Below, one piece after another: positions 45,281 to 55,074 of a stretch of DNA of 64,000 nucleotides. Position 1 is the stretch's first letter, and each line of letters opens with the position of its first letter. Source of the stretch: Planctomycetota bacterium (GTDB lineage Bacteria; Planctomycetota; Planctomycetia; Pirellulales; Pirellulaceae); the NCBI GenBank assembly GCA_029259935.1, contig JAJDEH010000265.1:24472-88471 (forward strand). The letters are read 5' to 3'. Under the pieces are notes generated by a model. The model saw nothing but the letters and a program-made list of their open reading frames with translations, searched no databases and was not told where the DNA came from. The position numbers and the translations under genes were made by a program.

Positions 45281-46981
45281 CTAGGCTGGGGTGTCGCATT
45301 TTAGGTTGGCAAACTGCGACATCACCGCTTGCACTACTGGATCCGTACTCAATGATCCTGGGGCCGCTTCGTTTTCACCGCCCGTGGAGGCGGCAGCACC
45401 GACGCGCGCGGCAAGCACTTCGGCCTGGCACTGAACGACGCGTTGCAGCCGCTCCGCCTCGCTCTTCAATTCATGAATCTGCCGCTCGGTTTGTTCGCGA
45501 CTTGCGGTTTGCTGCTGCTCGAGTTCTTGATGTTGACGCACGGCCGAATCGAGCTTGGCTTGAAGCTGGGCTCGTTCTCGCGTCAAGCTCTGAAATTGTT
45601 CGTCTTCCGACTCGCTGGCTTCCGCCATGTGCGAGCAGAGTTGTTCAAGTTCCTTGCGGGCGTCCGCCAATTGTGTACGGGACTCTTCCAACTCGCCGGT
45701 CACTTCCGACAGCCTTGCCAGTTCCGTCTGCGCCTCTTCCAGTTCGTGGCGCAGTTCGTCGCGTTCTTCGTTCGATTCACCGGCGTCGACCGTGCTGGTC
45801 CGCAGGCGATCGAGTTCGCTTTTGGCTTCCGCCAACTGCGTTCGCGCCTCGGCCAATTCAAGGGCCGTACCGGACAATTTCGTCAACTCGGCCAACGAGT
45901 CATCCAGTTTGCCACGCAGTTCGTCATGTTCCTGTCCAGATTCGCTGGCCTCGAGCATATGCACTCGCAGTTGCTCAAGTTCGTCTTTCGCGTCCGCCAT
46001 CTGGCTGCGGGCCTCGGCCAACTCCTGCGTCAAATCGGACAGCTTCGATATTTCAGCCACCGACTTTTCAATTTTTTCACAGAAGTCATCTTGCTGGCCC
46101 GATGGGCTGGCGTCTTGCAAATGCGCGCGCAGCTGTTCGAGTTCGCTTTTCGCTTCCGCCATTTGGTTGCGCGATTCAGTTAACTCGAGGGCCAGTTCCG
46201 ACAGCTTGGATATTTCTGACAGCGACTCTTCAATCTTTTCGCATAACCCGTCTTGCTGGTGGCTCGACGCGCCAGCCTCTTGCATGTGTACGCGTAATTG
46301 TTCGACTTCGCTTTTTACGTCCGACATCTGGGCGCGGGCCTCGGTCAATTCGGAAGCCAATCCGGAAAGCTTCGATATTTCGGCCAGCGACTCATCCAGT
46401 TTGCCCCGCAACTCTTGATCCATGCCGACGCCCTCGGGCCCCTGCGCGCGCAGCTGTTCGATTTCACCATGGGCTTCCGCCAGCTTTGTACGGGCATCGG
46501 CCAGTTCAAGCTTTACGTCGGTCAGCTTGGCAACTTCCACCTGAGATGCGTCCAGCTTCTCGCGCAGCTCATCCCGTTCGCGGCGAGCGTCGGCTAGTTG
46601 CAGTTCGATTTCACGGAGTTGCTCAACCTGACAGGACGCCTGCTGCTTCGTGGCCTGTTTGAAGGAACCGCGAATATCAGTCAGTTCCGTGGAAAGCGAA
46701 CTGATGTTGCGCGCAAATTCTTCGTTACCTGAACGAAAATCGTCCAAGGTCGTTCGGACCAACGAAACGGTATCGGCGAAGGCGGTCGTGGTCATGCGCT
46801 CCGGATTTGATTCGAAAGAAAAGGGCATCTCGCCGGACGAGAATTCGTCGGCTTGAGTCAGTGGGCGACGGACCGTCGCCAAATCATGATGACCGAACCG
46901 CATGGAATTGCGGGCCCCGTCACCATCGAAAACATAGGTCGAAATCGGGTGAATCGCAAATTGCCATGAAGATGCCAGCAT
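45281..46981 (-). CDS. Long coiled-coil protein with ~55-residue repeats
   Basis: A helical protein of up to 566 aa, first gene of the operon with the FGE-fold and GTPase genes. From about residue 105 to 520 it is coiled coil. A unit of about 55 residues (KLDESLAEISKLSGLASEL, then TEARAQMSDVKSEVEQLR) is repeated about six times, equal to five 11-residue turns. The N-terminal 100 residues are non-repetitive. No membrane segment is seen, so it is likely a cytoplasmic scaffold or filament. The start is uncertain: ATG at 46981, 46903 and 46828 are all in frame and none has a clear ribosome site. A long antisense frame over it is not supported. Confidence 0.75.
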   Translation of the reverse strand: MLASSWQFAIHPISTYVFDGDGARNSMRFGHHDLATVRRPLTQADEFSSGEMPFSFESNPERMTTTAFADTVSLVRTTLDDFRSGNEEFARNISSLSTELTDIRGSFKQATKQQASCQVEQLREIELQLADARRERDELREKLDASQVEVAKLTDVKLELADARTKLAEAHGEIEQLRAQGPEGVGMDQELRGKLDESLAEISKLSGLASELTEARAQMSDVKSEVEQLRVHMQEAGASSHQQDGLCEKIEESLSEISKLSELALELTESRNQMAEAKSELEQLRAHLQDASPSGQQDDFCEKIEKSVAEISKLSDLTQELAEARSQMADAKDELEQLRVHMLEASESGQEHDELRGKLDDSLAELTKLSGTALELAEARTQLAEAKSELDRLRTSTVDAGESNEERDELRHELEEAQTELARLSEVTGELEESRTQLADARKELEQLCSHMAEASESEDEQFQSLTRERAQLQAKLDSAVRQHQELEQQQTASREQTERQIHELKSEAERLQRVVQCQAEVLAARVGAAASTGGENEAAPGSLSTDPVVQAVMSQFANLKCDTPA

Positions 46982-47133
46982 CCCCGCGTCGCCCGATCGA
47001 TGTTTCGCCTTGACCGAAGAGCCGGTTCTTGGGAGAGTTAGCCGCTTTCAGCCACATTTCGGCCCGCGAACAAGGATGTCCGTGGCCAGTATTGCGGTCA
47101 GCCCCAACAATCAAGGAACCCAAGGAGGGGAAA

Positions 47134-47784
47134 ATGAGTGCGTCCCATTTCGGCTGGATCGGGCTGGGCCTGTTAATCACATTTTGCGGCTGCGAAATGG
47201 CGGTAACGCAAAACGCGGTGGACAAAACGGCCCCGGGAGAAAACTCCGAAACCACCCCGGAAGGTCAAGCTAACGTCGTAGCGGCCAATTCCGCTGATTC
47301 CGATTCACCGTCAGTACAGGAAGATCCGGCCCTTGAGCCGACTGCATCTCCCCCGGAAGTTGTTCAGTTGTTTCTGGAGTCTTTGAGGCAAGGCGACAAC
47401 AAACGCGCCGTCAAACTTTTGACCGACATGGCCCGCTACGCGACCGCCAAGGAAAATCTAGCCGTGCAACATCCGGGTTCCCCGACGGCCAGGTACCAAG
47501 TCGGGCAGGCCGAGTACGTTTCCGGCGCGCAAGAACGGGCGCATGTTCCGAGCACATGGGCCGAAGGGGACGGCAGCCAGCCGTACGACATCACTTGGAT
47601 CTTGAATCGGCAACGTGAGGGGTGGCGGATCAAGGGTATGATCACGCCGTTGTCCGAACAGCAACCGCAAGTCTTTCTGGACTTCGAGGACCCGGCGAGC
47701 ATGATGGAACGACTGGAACAAGCCAACTCGTCGGTGGAAGATATTGGAGACGCGTCACAACCGAAGGCGACTCACGCGCGTTAA
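47134..47784 (+). CDS. Putative lipoprotein with NTF2-like domain
   Basis: A 216-aa protein. The N-terminus is a signal peptide ending in a lipobox-like CGC, with Cys20 as the likely lipid site. The C-terminal half (PPEVVQLFLESLRQGDNKRAVKLL, then NRQREGWRIKGMI) has the helix-then-strand layout of an NTF2-like (SnoaL/DUF4878) fold. AAGGAGG lies before the ATG at 47134, which was preferred over 47029. It starts 152 bases from the divergent coiled-coil gene. Confidence 0.7.
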   Translation: MSASHFGWIGLGLLITFCGCEMAVTQNAVDKTAPGENSETTPEGQANVVAANSADSDSPSVQEDPALEPTASPPEVVQLFLESLRQGDNKRAVKLLTDMARYATAKENLAVQHPGSPTARYQVGQAEYVSGAQERAHVPSTWAEGDGSQPYDITWILNRQREGWRIKGMITPLSEQQPQVFLDFEDPASMMERLEQANSSVEDIGDASQPKATHAR

Positions 47785-47830
47785 GATTAACCGCAATCTT
47801 CGCGGCGACACAGCGCCACTTCTGGACGAG

Positions 47831-48751
47831 TCAAACAAGATATCCCGCAAATGGGCCGTACTGGGCCAGGTCGCGTTGAAGCCGATCGCAAGCAGCGCGC
47901 CGTTCGGACAATCGTCCCGTTGAGTTGCCCGGCCGGAAAGCGACGACTGGCAACCCGGCCGTACTCAGTCGCCCGCCGATTTCTTCGACCGAGTCCGACC
48001 GCGCCACGATCACGTCGCAATCCGTGACGTCGCAATCCGTGACGTCATCCGGTGATCGAGGAACCGGCATGCCATCGTCGACAATGCGGCCAAACACCAA
48101 ATTGGGCGCGGCCGATCTCAACGGTCCGATTTCCGCCGATCCGTCCAACACGACCAGTCCAACCGCCGCCCAGCGGGCCAGTCGTTTCACTTCTTTCACC
48201 AATTGATCGCCGCTTGAACGTAAGACAACGATCATGAAGACACCTTGATTCGAAGCTTGCCGGCATACTTCTTCTTCCGCCTGCTCCGCTACCATGACGG
48301 TCGAAGCCTCGATCCAGGCGGCAAGCGGCTCATCCACGACACTGCCGCGCATCACTCCGCGCGGCACCCAGCGCTGGCCGTTGAGATAGAGACTGTCCTG
48401 ACGCACGCCAAAGCTGCGGATGCCAAGCTGGCGGTCTTCGGTTTCGATGACCTTCCCGTGCTGTCGCAACTCAACATGGACCTGATAAAGTGCGGGCAGT
48501 TGTGGCGACCAGAAACAGGGATCGGTTACCTGTGCATTAGCTAACAACGACGTGGCTGCTAGAGACGTGCCGGGCCCCAGATCGGCGAACGGGGCCGTTG
48601 TCGGAAGTGTGCGTGTGTGTTCGCAAAACGGGCCACGAATTGATCCGCCCAGTTCCAGGTCGGCCTGCTTCGCCAGCACATTGAGTCGCGCATAGACCTG
48701 GGAGTCGTTTTCGCTGGTCGCGCCAAAAAACAAATCGAGATCATCCAGCAT
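47831..48751 (-). CDS. Degenerate GH2-like beta-sandwich protein
   Basis: A 306-aa protein that looks like a piece of glycoside hydrolase family 2. CFWSPQLPALYQVHVELRQ, then RQLGIRSFGVRQDSLYLNG and RWVPRGVMR, match the GH2 Ig-like domain and the start of its barrel. The later half (ASNQGVFMIVVLRSSGDQL, RLARWAAVGLVVLDGSAEI) is barrel-like but shows none of the GH2 catalytic acids. There is no signal peptide, so it is cytoplasmic. A 15-bp tandem duplication (48014-48043) gives VTDCDVTDCDV. The start at 48751 has GGAGG 9 bases upstream. It follows uvrA by 22 bases, an odd partner. Confidence 0.6.
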   Translation of the reverse strand: MLDDLDLFFGATSENDSQVYARLNVLAKQADLELGGSIRGPFCEHTRTLPTTAPFADLGPGTSLAATSLLANAQVTDPCFWSPQLPALYQVHVELRQHGKVIETEDRQLGIRSFGVRQDSLYLNGQRWVPRGVMRGSVVDEPLAAWIEASTVMVAEQAEEEVCRQASNQGVFMIVVLRSSGDQLVKEVKRLARWAAVGLVVLDGSAEIGPLRSAAPNLVFGRIVDDGMPVPRSPDDVTDCDVTDCDVIVARSDSVEEIGGRLSTAGLPVVAFRPGNSTGRLSERRAACDRLQRDLAQYGPFAGYLV

Positions 48752-48773
48752 ATTCACGAACCTCCGCGCGGAA

Positions 48774-51698
48774 TTAGGCGGACTGTTCTTCAAAGTTCTT
48801 GGCCAGTGCTTCTTTAAGAAAGTGTCCGGTATGAGATTCCTCGCAAGACGCGATCTGGTCGGGAGTTCCTTCCGCCACGACTTGGCCGCCCCGATCGGCC
48901 GCGTCGGGGCCTAGGTCAATGATCCAGTCCGCGGCCTTCATGAGCTGTAGATTATGTTCGACAACAATCAGAGAATGGCCAACGGACAGCAGGGCGTCAA
49001 AAGTGTCCAGGAGCTTGACCACGTCGGAAAAATGCAATCCGGTCGTCGGCTCGTCCAAGATGAACAGCGTACGATTGCGACGCGCGGAGGAAATATGGGC
49101 AGCCAATTTCAAACGCTGCGCTTCTCCCGCCGACAGCGTATTCGCCGACTGGCCCAGCCGCAGGTAGTCCAACCCCACGTCCATCAGCCGTTTCAGCTTG
49201 GCCTGCACTTTTTGTTGTCCCCGAAAAAATGAAAATGCCTCGCGGACCGTCATTTCGAGGACATCGGCGATGGATCGATTGCGGTATTTGACCTGGAGAA
49301 TCTCGTGCCGATAACGCCGGCCTCCGCATTGGTCGCAGCGCATGTACACGTCGGCCAGGAATTGCATGTCGATGGCCAGTTGTCCATCGCCCTTGCATTT
49401 GTTGCAGCGTCCGCCATCCACGTTAAAACTGAAGTGGCTCGGGGAGTAGTTGTGCGTTCTGGCTTCAATCGTGTCCGCGAAAACGCCGCGTATCTCGTCA
49501 AAGGCTTTGACGTAGGTTACTGGATTCGAGCGGGCGGAACGCGCCAGCGGGCTCTGGTCGACCAACAACACGTCATCCACTTGACCGTCACCATAAACAT
49601 CATCGTAGGCGAGCGGCTTGGGTCCGTCCTTTCGAAGCCTCCGGCAAAGCGCGCCGTACAACGTGTCTTGCACGAGAGTGCTTTTTCCAGACCCGCTGAC
49701 ACCGGTCACCAAACAGAGAATTCCTAGCGGAAATTCGACATCGAGATTCTTCAGATTGTTGCCCCGCGCGCCGCGCAGTCGAACACGGCCGCGATCCGTC
49801 GAGCGTCGCGACGACGAATTCGTGATTCCCCGCCGGCCGCACAAGTATTCCCCGGTCAGACTTTCACTGCCATTGAGCATTTCCGCCAACGAACCTTGAA
49901 ACACGACCTGCCCACCGTGGTCGCCGGCGGCCGGTCCAATTTCCACGATCTCATCGGCCGATCGCAGCATGCCTTCTTCATGTTCGACGACGACCACGGT
50001 GTTCCCGCGATCGCGCAAGCCTTGGATCGAAGTGGTCAATCGGCTGACGTCACGTGGATGAAGGCCAATCGATGGCTCGTCCAATACGTAGAGCATGTTC
50101 ACGAGACTCGAGCCCAGCGCGGAAGTCAGCGCGACACGTTGAGCTTCGCCGCCGCTCAGAGTATGCAGTGTTCGGTCCAGCGTTAAATAACCCAGTCCGA
50201 CCGCATTCAAATAGTTGAGCCGCGATGTCACCTGTTCCAGCATCATGCGTCCCACGCGCGCCCGCCAAGGGTCGAGCTGCAGTGCTTGAAAGAACGCAAG
50301 TGCGTCCTCGATTTTCAACTGCGTCAATTCGGCGATGTTTTTGCCGCCGACCAGTGTTGCCAGTGCTTCCGCGCGCAGCCGCATGCCTTGGCAAGTGCCG
50401 CACGTTTTATGGCTGCGCCAGCGATTCAGATAGACTCGCAAGTGCATCTTGTACTTGCGCCGTTCCAGCCAGTTGAAGAAGCCCTTGAGTCCGCCAAACT
50501 CGCGTTCGGGAACACCGTCGCGAATGATCCGCAGGTGATCTTCGTTCAACTGATTGAACGGTTCGTCGACCGGCAGGCCATGATCATCCGCCAGAGCCAG
50601 CAGTTCTTCCAGTTCATGGGCGTACGCCGGAGTGTTCCAGGGAGCGATGGCTCCTTCCCGTAATGTCTTTCCCGGCTCGGGAACGATCAACTCCATGTCC
50701 ATATCGACGATGTTGCCGAAGCCTTCACAATCGGGACAGGCGCCCAGCGGGCTGTTGAAACTGTAGAGTCTTGGTTCAGGGCGAGGGTAATCGATGTCGC
50801 ATTCGTTGCAGCGCAATCCCGTGCTAAAGGCGCGACTCGCCCAGCGGCGTCCGTCCACCATTTGATCCGTGGACCCCGCCACACCGTCGCGATCCGCGGC
50901 TGATTCCGTCGGCGTGGGCTCATGAAGCACAACGCATTCACCTTCGCCCCCGCCAAAAGCCGTCTCCAGAGAATCTTGTAGCCGTGCGTCTTGCAACCCG
51001 TCGGTTGAAAGCCGGTCGACCACGACCAGCAGTGGTGTTTCCTTCAATTTCGCGACGTCCTCTAATTCCACGTCGGTCGATAGATCGACGGTTCGCGATT
51101 CAAGAATCGCCCGAACAAATCCCTCCTCGCGCAGTTGAGCGGTCGATTCGGCAAACTCCTCCAACGTGGTCGCGACGCGGCGAAATGCGATCATGAACTT
51201 TGTCGCCGCGGGCAATTGACGAGTCCACTCGGCGACGGATTGCGGCGTGTGCTGCCGAATTTCCCGTTTGCAGGATTTACAAAAAACGGTGCCGACCTTG
51301 GCGAACAGCAAACGCAGGTAGTCAATCGTTTCGGTCGCGGTTCCGATCGTCGCCCGACTACTGCGCGAGGTGGCTTTTCGGGTTACGGCGATGGCGGGAG
51401 GAATTCCGTCGATTCGCTCGGCTGCCGGCTTCTCCAGCTTTTCTAGGAATTGTCGCGTGTAGGGCGAGAAACTCTCGATATATCGCCGTTGCCCTTCGGC
51501 ATAGAGCGTGTCGAGCGCCAGGCTTGTTTTTCCGCTGCCGCTTACCCCGCAGAACACAACCAACTTGCGATGCGGAATATCCAAGTCCACCTTTTTCAGG
51601 TTGTGAACTTCCACGCCGCGAAGCTGAATATGACGGACAGGCAAGGTGCGACTCGACTGGGAGGCATTTTCGTGTGGAGCGAATCCTTCATCATACAC
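48774..51698 (-). CDS. uvrA: Excinuclease ABC subunit A
   Basis: A 974-aa DNA-damage recognition ATPase of nucleotide excision repair. Both Walker A motifs ([10 protein letters not shown] at about 51, [10 protein letters not shown] in the C-terminal half), both ABC signatures (LSGGEAQR and LSAGEAQR), and Walker B parts ([20 protein letters not shown]) are present. Zinc-binding pairs include CFCKSC-type, [20 protein letters not shown] with GACPDC, and [10 protein letters not shown] with CDQCGG. The start is uncertain: GTG at 51698 gives a normal length, and the frame remains open to 51863 in a region that overlaps the neighbouring promoter. uvrB and uvrC are not in this window. Confidence 0.9.
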   Translation of the reverse strand: MYDEGFAPHENASQSSRTLPVRHIQLRGVEVHNLKKVDLDIPHRKLVVFCGVSGSGKTSLALDTLYAEGQRRYIESFSPYTRQFLEKLEKPAAERIDGIPPAIAVTRKATSRSSRATIGTATETIDYLRLLFAKVGTVFCKSCKREIRQHTPQSVAEWTRQLPAATKFMIAFRRVATTLEEFAESTAQLREEGFVRAILESRTVDLSTDVELEDVAKLKETPLLVVVDRLSTDGLQDARLQDSLETAFGGGEGECVVLHEPTPTESAADRDGVAGSTDQMVDGRRWASRAFSTGLRCNECDIDYPRPEPRLYSFNSPLGACPDCEGFGNIVDMDMELIVPEPGKTLREGAIAPWNTPAYAHELEELLALADDHGLPVDEPFNQLNEDHLRIIRDGVPEREFGGLKGFFNWLERRKYKMHLRVYLNRWRSHKTCGTCQGMRLRAEALATLVGGKNIAELTQLKIEDALAFFQALQLDPWRARVGRMMLEQVTSRLNYLNAVGLGYLTLDRTLHTLSGGEAQRVALTSALGSSLVNMLYVLDEPSIGLHPRDVSRLTTSIQGLRDRGNTVVVVEHEEGMLRSADEIVEIGPAAGDHGGQVVFQGSLAEMLNGSESLTGEYLCGRRGITNSSSRRSTDRGRVRLRGARGNNLKNLDVEFPLGILCLVTGVSGSGKSTLVQDTLYGALCRRLRKDGPKPLAYDDVYGDGQVDDVLLVDQSPLARSARSNPVTYVKAFDEIRGVFADTIEARTHNYSPSHFSFNVDGGRCNKCKGDGQLAIDMQFLADVYMRCDQCGGRRYRHEILQVKYRNRSIADVLEMTVREAFSFFRGQQKVQAKLKRLMDVGLDYLRLGQSANTLSAGEAQRLKLAAHISSARRNRTLFILDEPTTGLHFSDVVKLLDTFDALLSVGHSLIVVEHNLQLMKAADWIIDLGPDAADRGGQVVAEGTPDQIASCEESHTGHFLKEALAKNFEEQSA

Positions 51699-51880
51699 CG
51701 CCCGGATTTCACCAACTAGACGAAGCGTTTTCTGGATCACTACCCAGATTGGGGACAAATCTTGACGCAGACTCGATTTTCGCCGATAAATACAGTGCGA
51801 GTTCTGTATCCCCGCCGAACCATTTGGCGTTCGGTCCCGCCTTGTAACCTGCCCACGTCTCATCAGCTAGGAGTTGCTTC

Positions 51881-53221
51881 GTGATCACCCTACCTGGGAA
51901 AAAATATCAGCTTTGCGACGGCGTCCGCCGCCGCGATTTTCTCAAGATTGGTGCCTTGGCAATGGGCGGTCTCTCCTTGCCACAATTGTTGCGGGCCGAA
52001 GCCCAGGCAGGCATTCGTGGATCGCGAAAGTCGATCATCATGATCTACATGCCAGGCGCGCCTTCGCACCAGGATATGTACGACCTCAAGATGGAGGCTC
52101 CCGCCGAAATTCGTGGCGAGTTTCAACCGATCGCGACGAGTGTTCCCGGCATTCAGATCTGCGAGCACATGCCGCGCATGGCGGCGATCATGGACAAATG
52201 CGTGGCCCTTCGTTCCGTCCATGGTTCACCTAGCGGCGCACACGATTCATTCATTTGCTACACGGGCCGCACCACTCAGAATCAACCAGCCGGCGGATGG
52301 CCCGCGATTGGGCCAACCGTTTCCGAGTTGAAAGGCCCCGCGAACAAATCGATTCCCCCGTTTGTGGGCTTGGCCCCGAACGCCGGACATCCACCTTATG
52401 GTTCGCCCGGGCTGCCAGGATTCTTGGGTGTCGGGCGGGCGGCATTTCGACCGTCGGGCCCAGGCCGTGGCGACATGACGTTGAATGGAATTACGCTCGA
52501 CCGGCTCGACGATCGGAAAAACCTGCTGGCCGGCTTCGATCGATTTCGCCGCGACGCCGATGCGAGCCAAACGGTTTCCGGCATGGACGAACTGTCCCAG
52601 CAGGCACTCGACATTCTGACGTCGAGCCAATTGGCGGCGGCTTTGGATATTTCGAAGGAGGATCCCAAAACACTGGAACGCTATGGCAAGGGCGATCCGA
52701 AAAACTATGGCGACGGCGCGCCCCGCAACTTGGAACATTTCCTGACGGCGCGCCGACTTGTGGAAGCGGGTGCCCGTGTCGTCACGTTGAACTTCGGTCG
52801 TTGGGATTTTCACAGCAATAATTTTAGTGGCCTAAAGAAAACGCATCTGCCGCTGTTCGATCAAGGGCTCTCGGCGCTGATTGAAGACTTGCACGAACGA
52901 GGATTGGATCAAGACGTATCGGTTGTCGCCTGGGGTGAATTCGGACGAACTCCGCGAATCAATGCCAACGCCGGGCGCGATCATTGGCCGCAAGTTGGCG
53001 GCGGCCTCATCGCGGGCGGCGGTATGAAGACAGGCCAAACAATAGGTGCCACGGATCGACAAGGAGCGAAGATCGCGGACCGGCCCGTCCACTTTGGAGA
53101 AGTCCACGCCACGCTCTACCACATTCTCGGCGTCGATCCTAATGCCACAACGGTCCGTGATCTAAACGGTCGCCCACGATACCTCGTGGACCGACATCAG
53201 CCGATGCCTGAATTGATCTGA
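51881..53221 (+). CDS. DUF1501 domain-containing protein
   Basis: A 446-aa exported protein starting at GTG 51881 with AGGAG 7 bases before. The leader VRRRDFLKIGALAMGGLSL is twin-arginine type. Family blocks MPGAPSHQDMYDLKMEAP, PAEIRGEF, WGEFGRTPRI and GRDHWPQ are kept. It is a close paralogue of the protein at 3552-4832 (same spacing of blocks, EAQAGIRGSRKSIIMIYMPG versus EDAAGIGSSHKAVINIHLSG). It is followed 41 bases later by a PQQ-propeller gene on the same strand, so the two are probably co-transcribed. Confidence 0.88.
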   Translation: MITLPGKKYQLCDGVRRRDFLKIGALAMGGLSLPQLLRAEAQAGIRGSRKSIIMIYMPGAPSHQDMYDLKMEAPAEIRGEFQPIATSVPGIQICEHMPRMAAIMDKCVALRSVHGSPSGAHDSFICYTGRTTQNQPAGGWPAIGPTVSELKGPANKSIPPFVGLAPNAGHPPYGSPGLPGFLGVGRAAFRPSGPGRGDMTLNGITLDRLDDRKNLLAGFDRFRRDADASQTVSGMDELSQQALDILTSSQLAAALDISKEDPKTLERYGKGDPKNYGDGAPRNLEHFLTARRLVEAGARVVTLNFGRWDFHSNNFSGLKKTHLPLFDQGLSALIEDLHERGLDQDVSVVAWGEFGRTPRINANAGRDHWPQVGGGLIAGGGMKTGQTIGATDRQGAKIADRPVHFGEVHATLYHILGVDPNATTVRDLNGRPRYLVDRHQPMPELI

Positions 53222-53262
53222 TAGTATTGGATCAATCAATTTCGCAACGAACGGAGGCCCTC

Positions 53263-54588
53263 ATGCGCCAATCTCGCAGGCTACTACTTGGTATCGCTAT
53301 TACGATTCTGGCTGGCCTGCCCTGTGCAGCGGACGACTGGCCCCAATGGCGCGGGCCCGATCGTGATGGAGTTTGGCGGGAATCGGGAATCATCGACAAG
53401 TTTGAATCCGATCAAATCGAAATCAGTTGGCGGATGCCGATCAGTTCCGGATACAGCGGCCCCACGGTTGCCGATGGCCGGGTGTTCGTCACGGATCGCG
53501 TGGCCGAACCCAAGCAAATCGAACGAGTGCATTGCTTCGACTATAAGGACGGCAGAAGCCTGTGGTCGCATGAATATCCGGCACCCTATGTTGGAATCGG
53601 TTATGTGGCCGGTCCTCGTGCTTGCGTCACGGTCGACGACAATCGTGCTTACGCGTTGGGTTCGATGGGCCACATGCACTGCTTCGACGCGGGCACGGGA
53701 CATGTGCTTTGGAAAAAAGACCTGAATACCGAATACGAGATTTACAAGAAAGATCGAGCCACGAACCGCATGCCCGTTTGGGGCGTCGCCGCCGCTCCGC
53801 TGATCTACGACGATCTCGTTATTGTTCATTTCGGCGGTCGCGACGGTGCTTGCGTCGTGGCCTTTGACAAAAAAAGTGGCGATGAAGAATGGCGGGCGCT
53901 CAGAGATCGCGCCTCTTATTCCGCTCCGATCCTCATCAAGCAAGCCGGCCAGGATGTGGTGGTTTGCTGGACCGGTGATAGCGTTGCCGGGCTCGACCCT
54001 GAGACAGGCAAGGTTTACTGGCGGCATCCATTTGCTCCCCGCAACATGCCAATCGGCATCGCCACGCCGCTCATCGACCATAATCGAATCTTCGTGACTT
54101 CGTTCTACGATGGTTCGTTGATGCTGGGTCTGGGCGAAAGCGAATTGACCGCGGAAAAAATTTGGTACAAGAACGGTCGCGACGAGCAAAACACGGAAGC
54201 CTTGCAGTCCATCATTAGCACGCCGATGTTTCTCGACAATCACATCTACGGCGTTGATAGTTATGGCGAACTGCGTTGCCTGGATGCCAAAACGGGAGAG
54301 CGACTGTGGGAAGACCTGACCGCGACTCCCAAGTCCCGTTGGAGCACGATTCACTTCGTCCGCCACGGTGATAACGTGTGGATGTTCAACGAGCGGGGCG
54401 AGCTGATTATTTCCAAGCTGTCGCCCAGCGGCTTTCAGGAGATCAGCCGAGCGAAGCTCATCGAACCGACCCGCGACCAACTGCGACGTCGCGGCGGCGT
54501 ATGCTGGTCGCATCCGGCGTTCGCCGAGCAGTGTGTCTTTGCCCGCAACGACAAAGAAATCGTCTGTGCGAGTTTAGAAGCGGATTAG
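53263..54588 (+). CDS. Secreted PQQ-like beta-propeller protein
   Basis: A 441-aa BamB-type propeller with a signal peptide (about 1-24). Repeats such as DWPQWRGPDRDGVW, VHCFDYKDGRSLWSHE, MHCFDAGTGHVLWKK, LDPETGKVYWRH and LRCLDAKTGERLWED mark the blades. The start at 53263 has GGAGG directly upstream; an upstream in-frame ATG at 53227 is less likely. It follows the DUF1501 gene, a common pairing in planctomycetes. The ligand is unknown. Confidence 0.85.
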   Translation: MRQSRRLLLGIAITILAGLPCAADDWPQWRGPDRDGVWRESGIIDKFESDQIEISWRMPISSGYSGPTVADGRVFVTDRVAEPKQIERVHCFDYKDGRSLWSHEYPAPYVGIGYVAGPRACVTVDDNRAYALGSMGHMHCFDAGTGHVLWKKDLNTEYEIYKKDRATNRMPVWGVAAAPLIYDDLVIVHFGGRDGACVVAFDKKSGDEEWRALRDRASYSAPILIKQAGQDVVVCWTGDSVAGLDPETGKVYWRHPFAPRNMPIGIATPLIDHNRIFVTSFYDGSLMLGLGESELTAEKIWYKNGRDEQNTEALQSIISTPMFLDNHIYGVDSYGELRCLDAKTGERLWEDLTATPKSRWSTIHFVRHGDNVWMFNERGELIISKLSPSGFQEISRAKLIEPTRDQLRRRGGVCWSHPAFAEQCVFARNDKEIVCASLEAD

Positions 54589-54634
54589 TGACGCGTCGAA
54601 TGCATGCTTGGCACAGGATGAAATGGAGGTCCAA

Positions 54635-54982
54635 ATGGCAAGGCAAAAGCAACATCGTCGTTTTTTGCGTTTCAGTACGCGAATGCTCTTGATCGTCGTT
54701 GCCTGTACAGCGATTGGAACCCGCGTTGGACACAGGTGGTGGATTACGCGAATCGACTTTCTCGTTGAAAAGTGCAATCGCTTGGTTGATGAAGAGAAGT
54801 ACATTGAAGCCATCGAAGTCTCTACGCTGGCAACGGAGCTTTATCCCGATTCGTCTGATGCCGAACTCATCCATTGGAAGACGCGCTTCGCGCAAAGATT
54901 CCAAAGCTCTCCATTTCGAGATAACGACTCTTGGGATCATTCCTGGTGTGCTCATCCCACAGTGTACTATTCTGAAGATTAA
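54635..54982 (+). CDS. Small membrane-anchored hypothetical protein
   Basis: A 115-aa protein with one N-terminal membrane helix (about 15-33, after FLRFSTRMLLIVVACTAIG) and a short exposed part resembling a single TPR-like helix pair (NRLVDEEKYIEAIEVSTLAT). GGAGG is 5 bases before the ATG at 54635. It follows the PQQ gene by 46 bases and may share its transcript. I cannot name a family. Confidence 0.55.
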   Translation: MARQKQHRRFLRFSTRMLLIVVACTAIGTRVGHRWWITRIDFLVEKCNRLVDEEKYIEAIEVSTLATELYPDSSDAELIHWKTRFAQRFQSSPFRDNDSWDHSWCAHPTVYYSED

Positions 54983-55074
54983 GTGGAGTTGAACCCAGTC
55001 TGGACCGCACCAAAACGCCGCTCGCAACCCGTCCAGCCAGAGCAACTGGCGGGTAGACCCTATCATGACATGCA

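Noticed and set aside
45112..46662. Long plus-strand open frame opposite the coiled-coil gene
   Set aside because: It is the mirror of repetitive coiled-coil codons, and its product is Arg/Pro/Ser-rich without structure.
51699..51863. 55-codon N-terminal extension of UvrA
   Set aside because: It would run over the promoter region of the divergent DUF1501 gene, and the extension shows no UvrA similarity.
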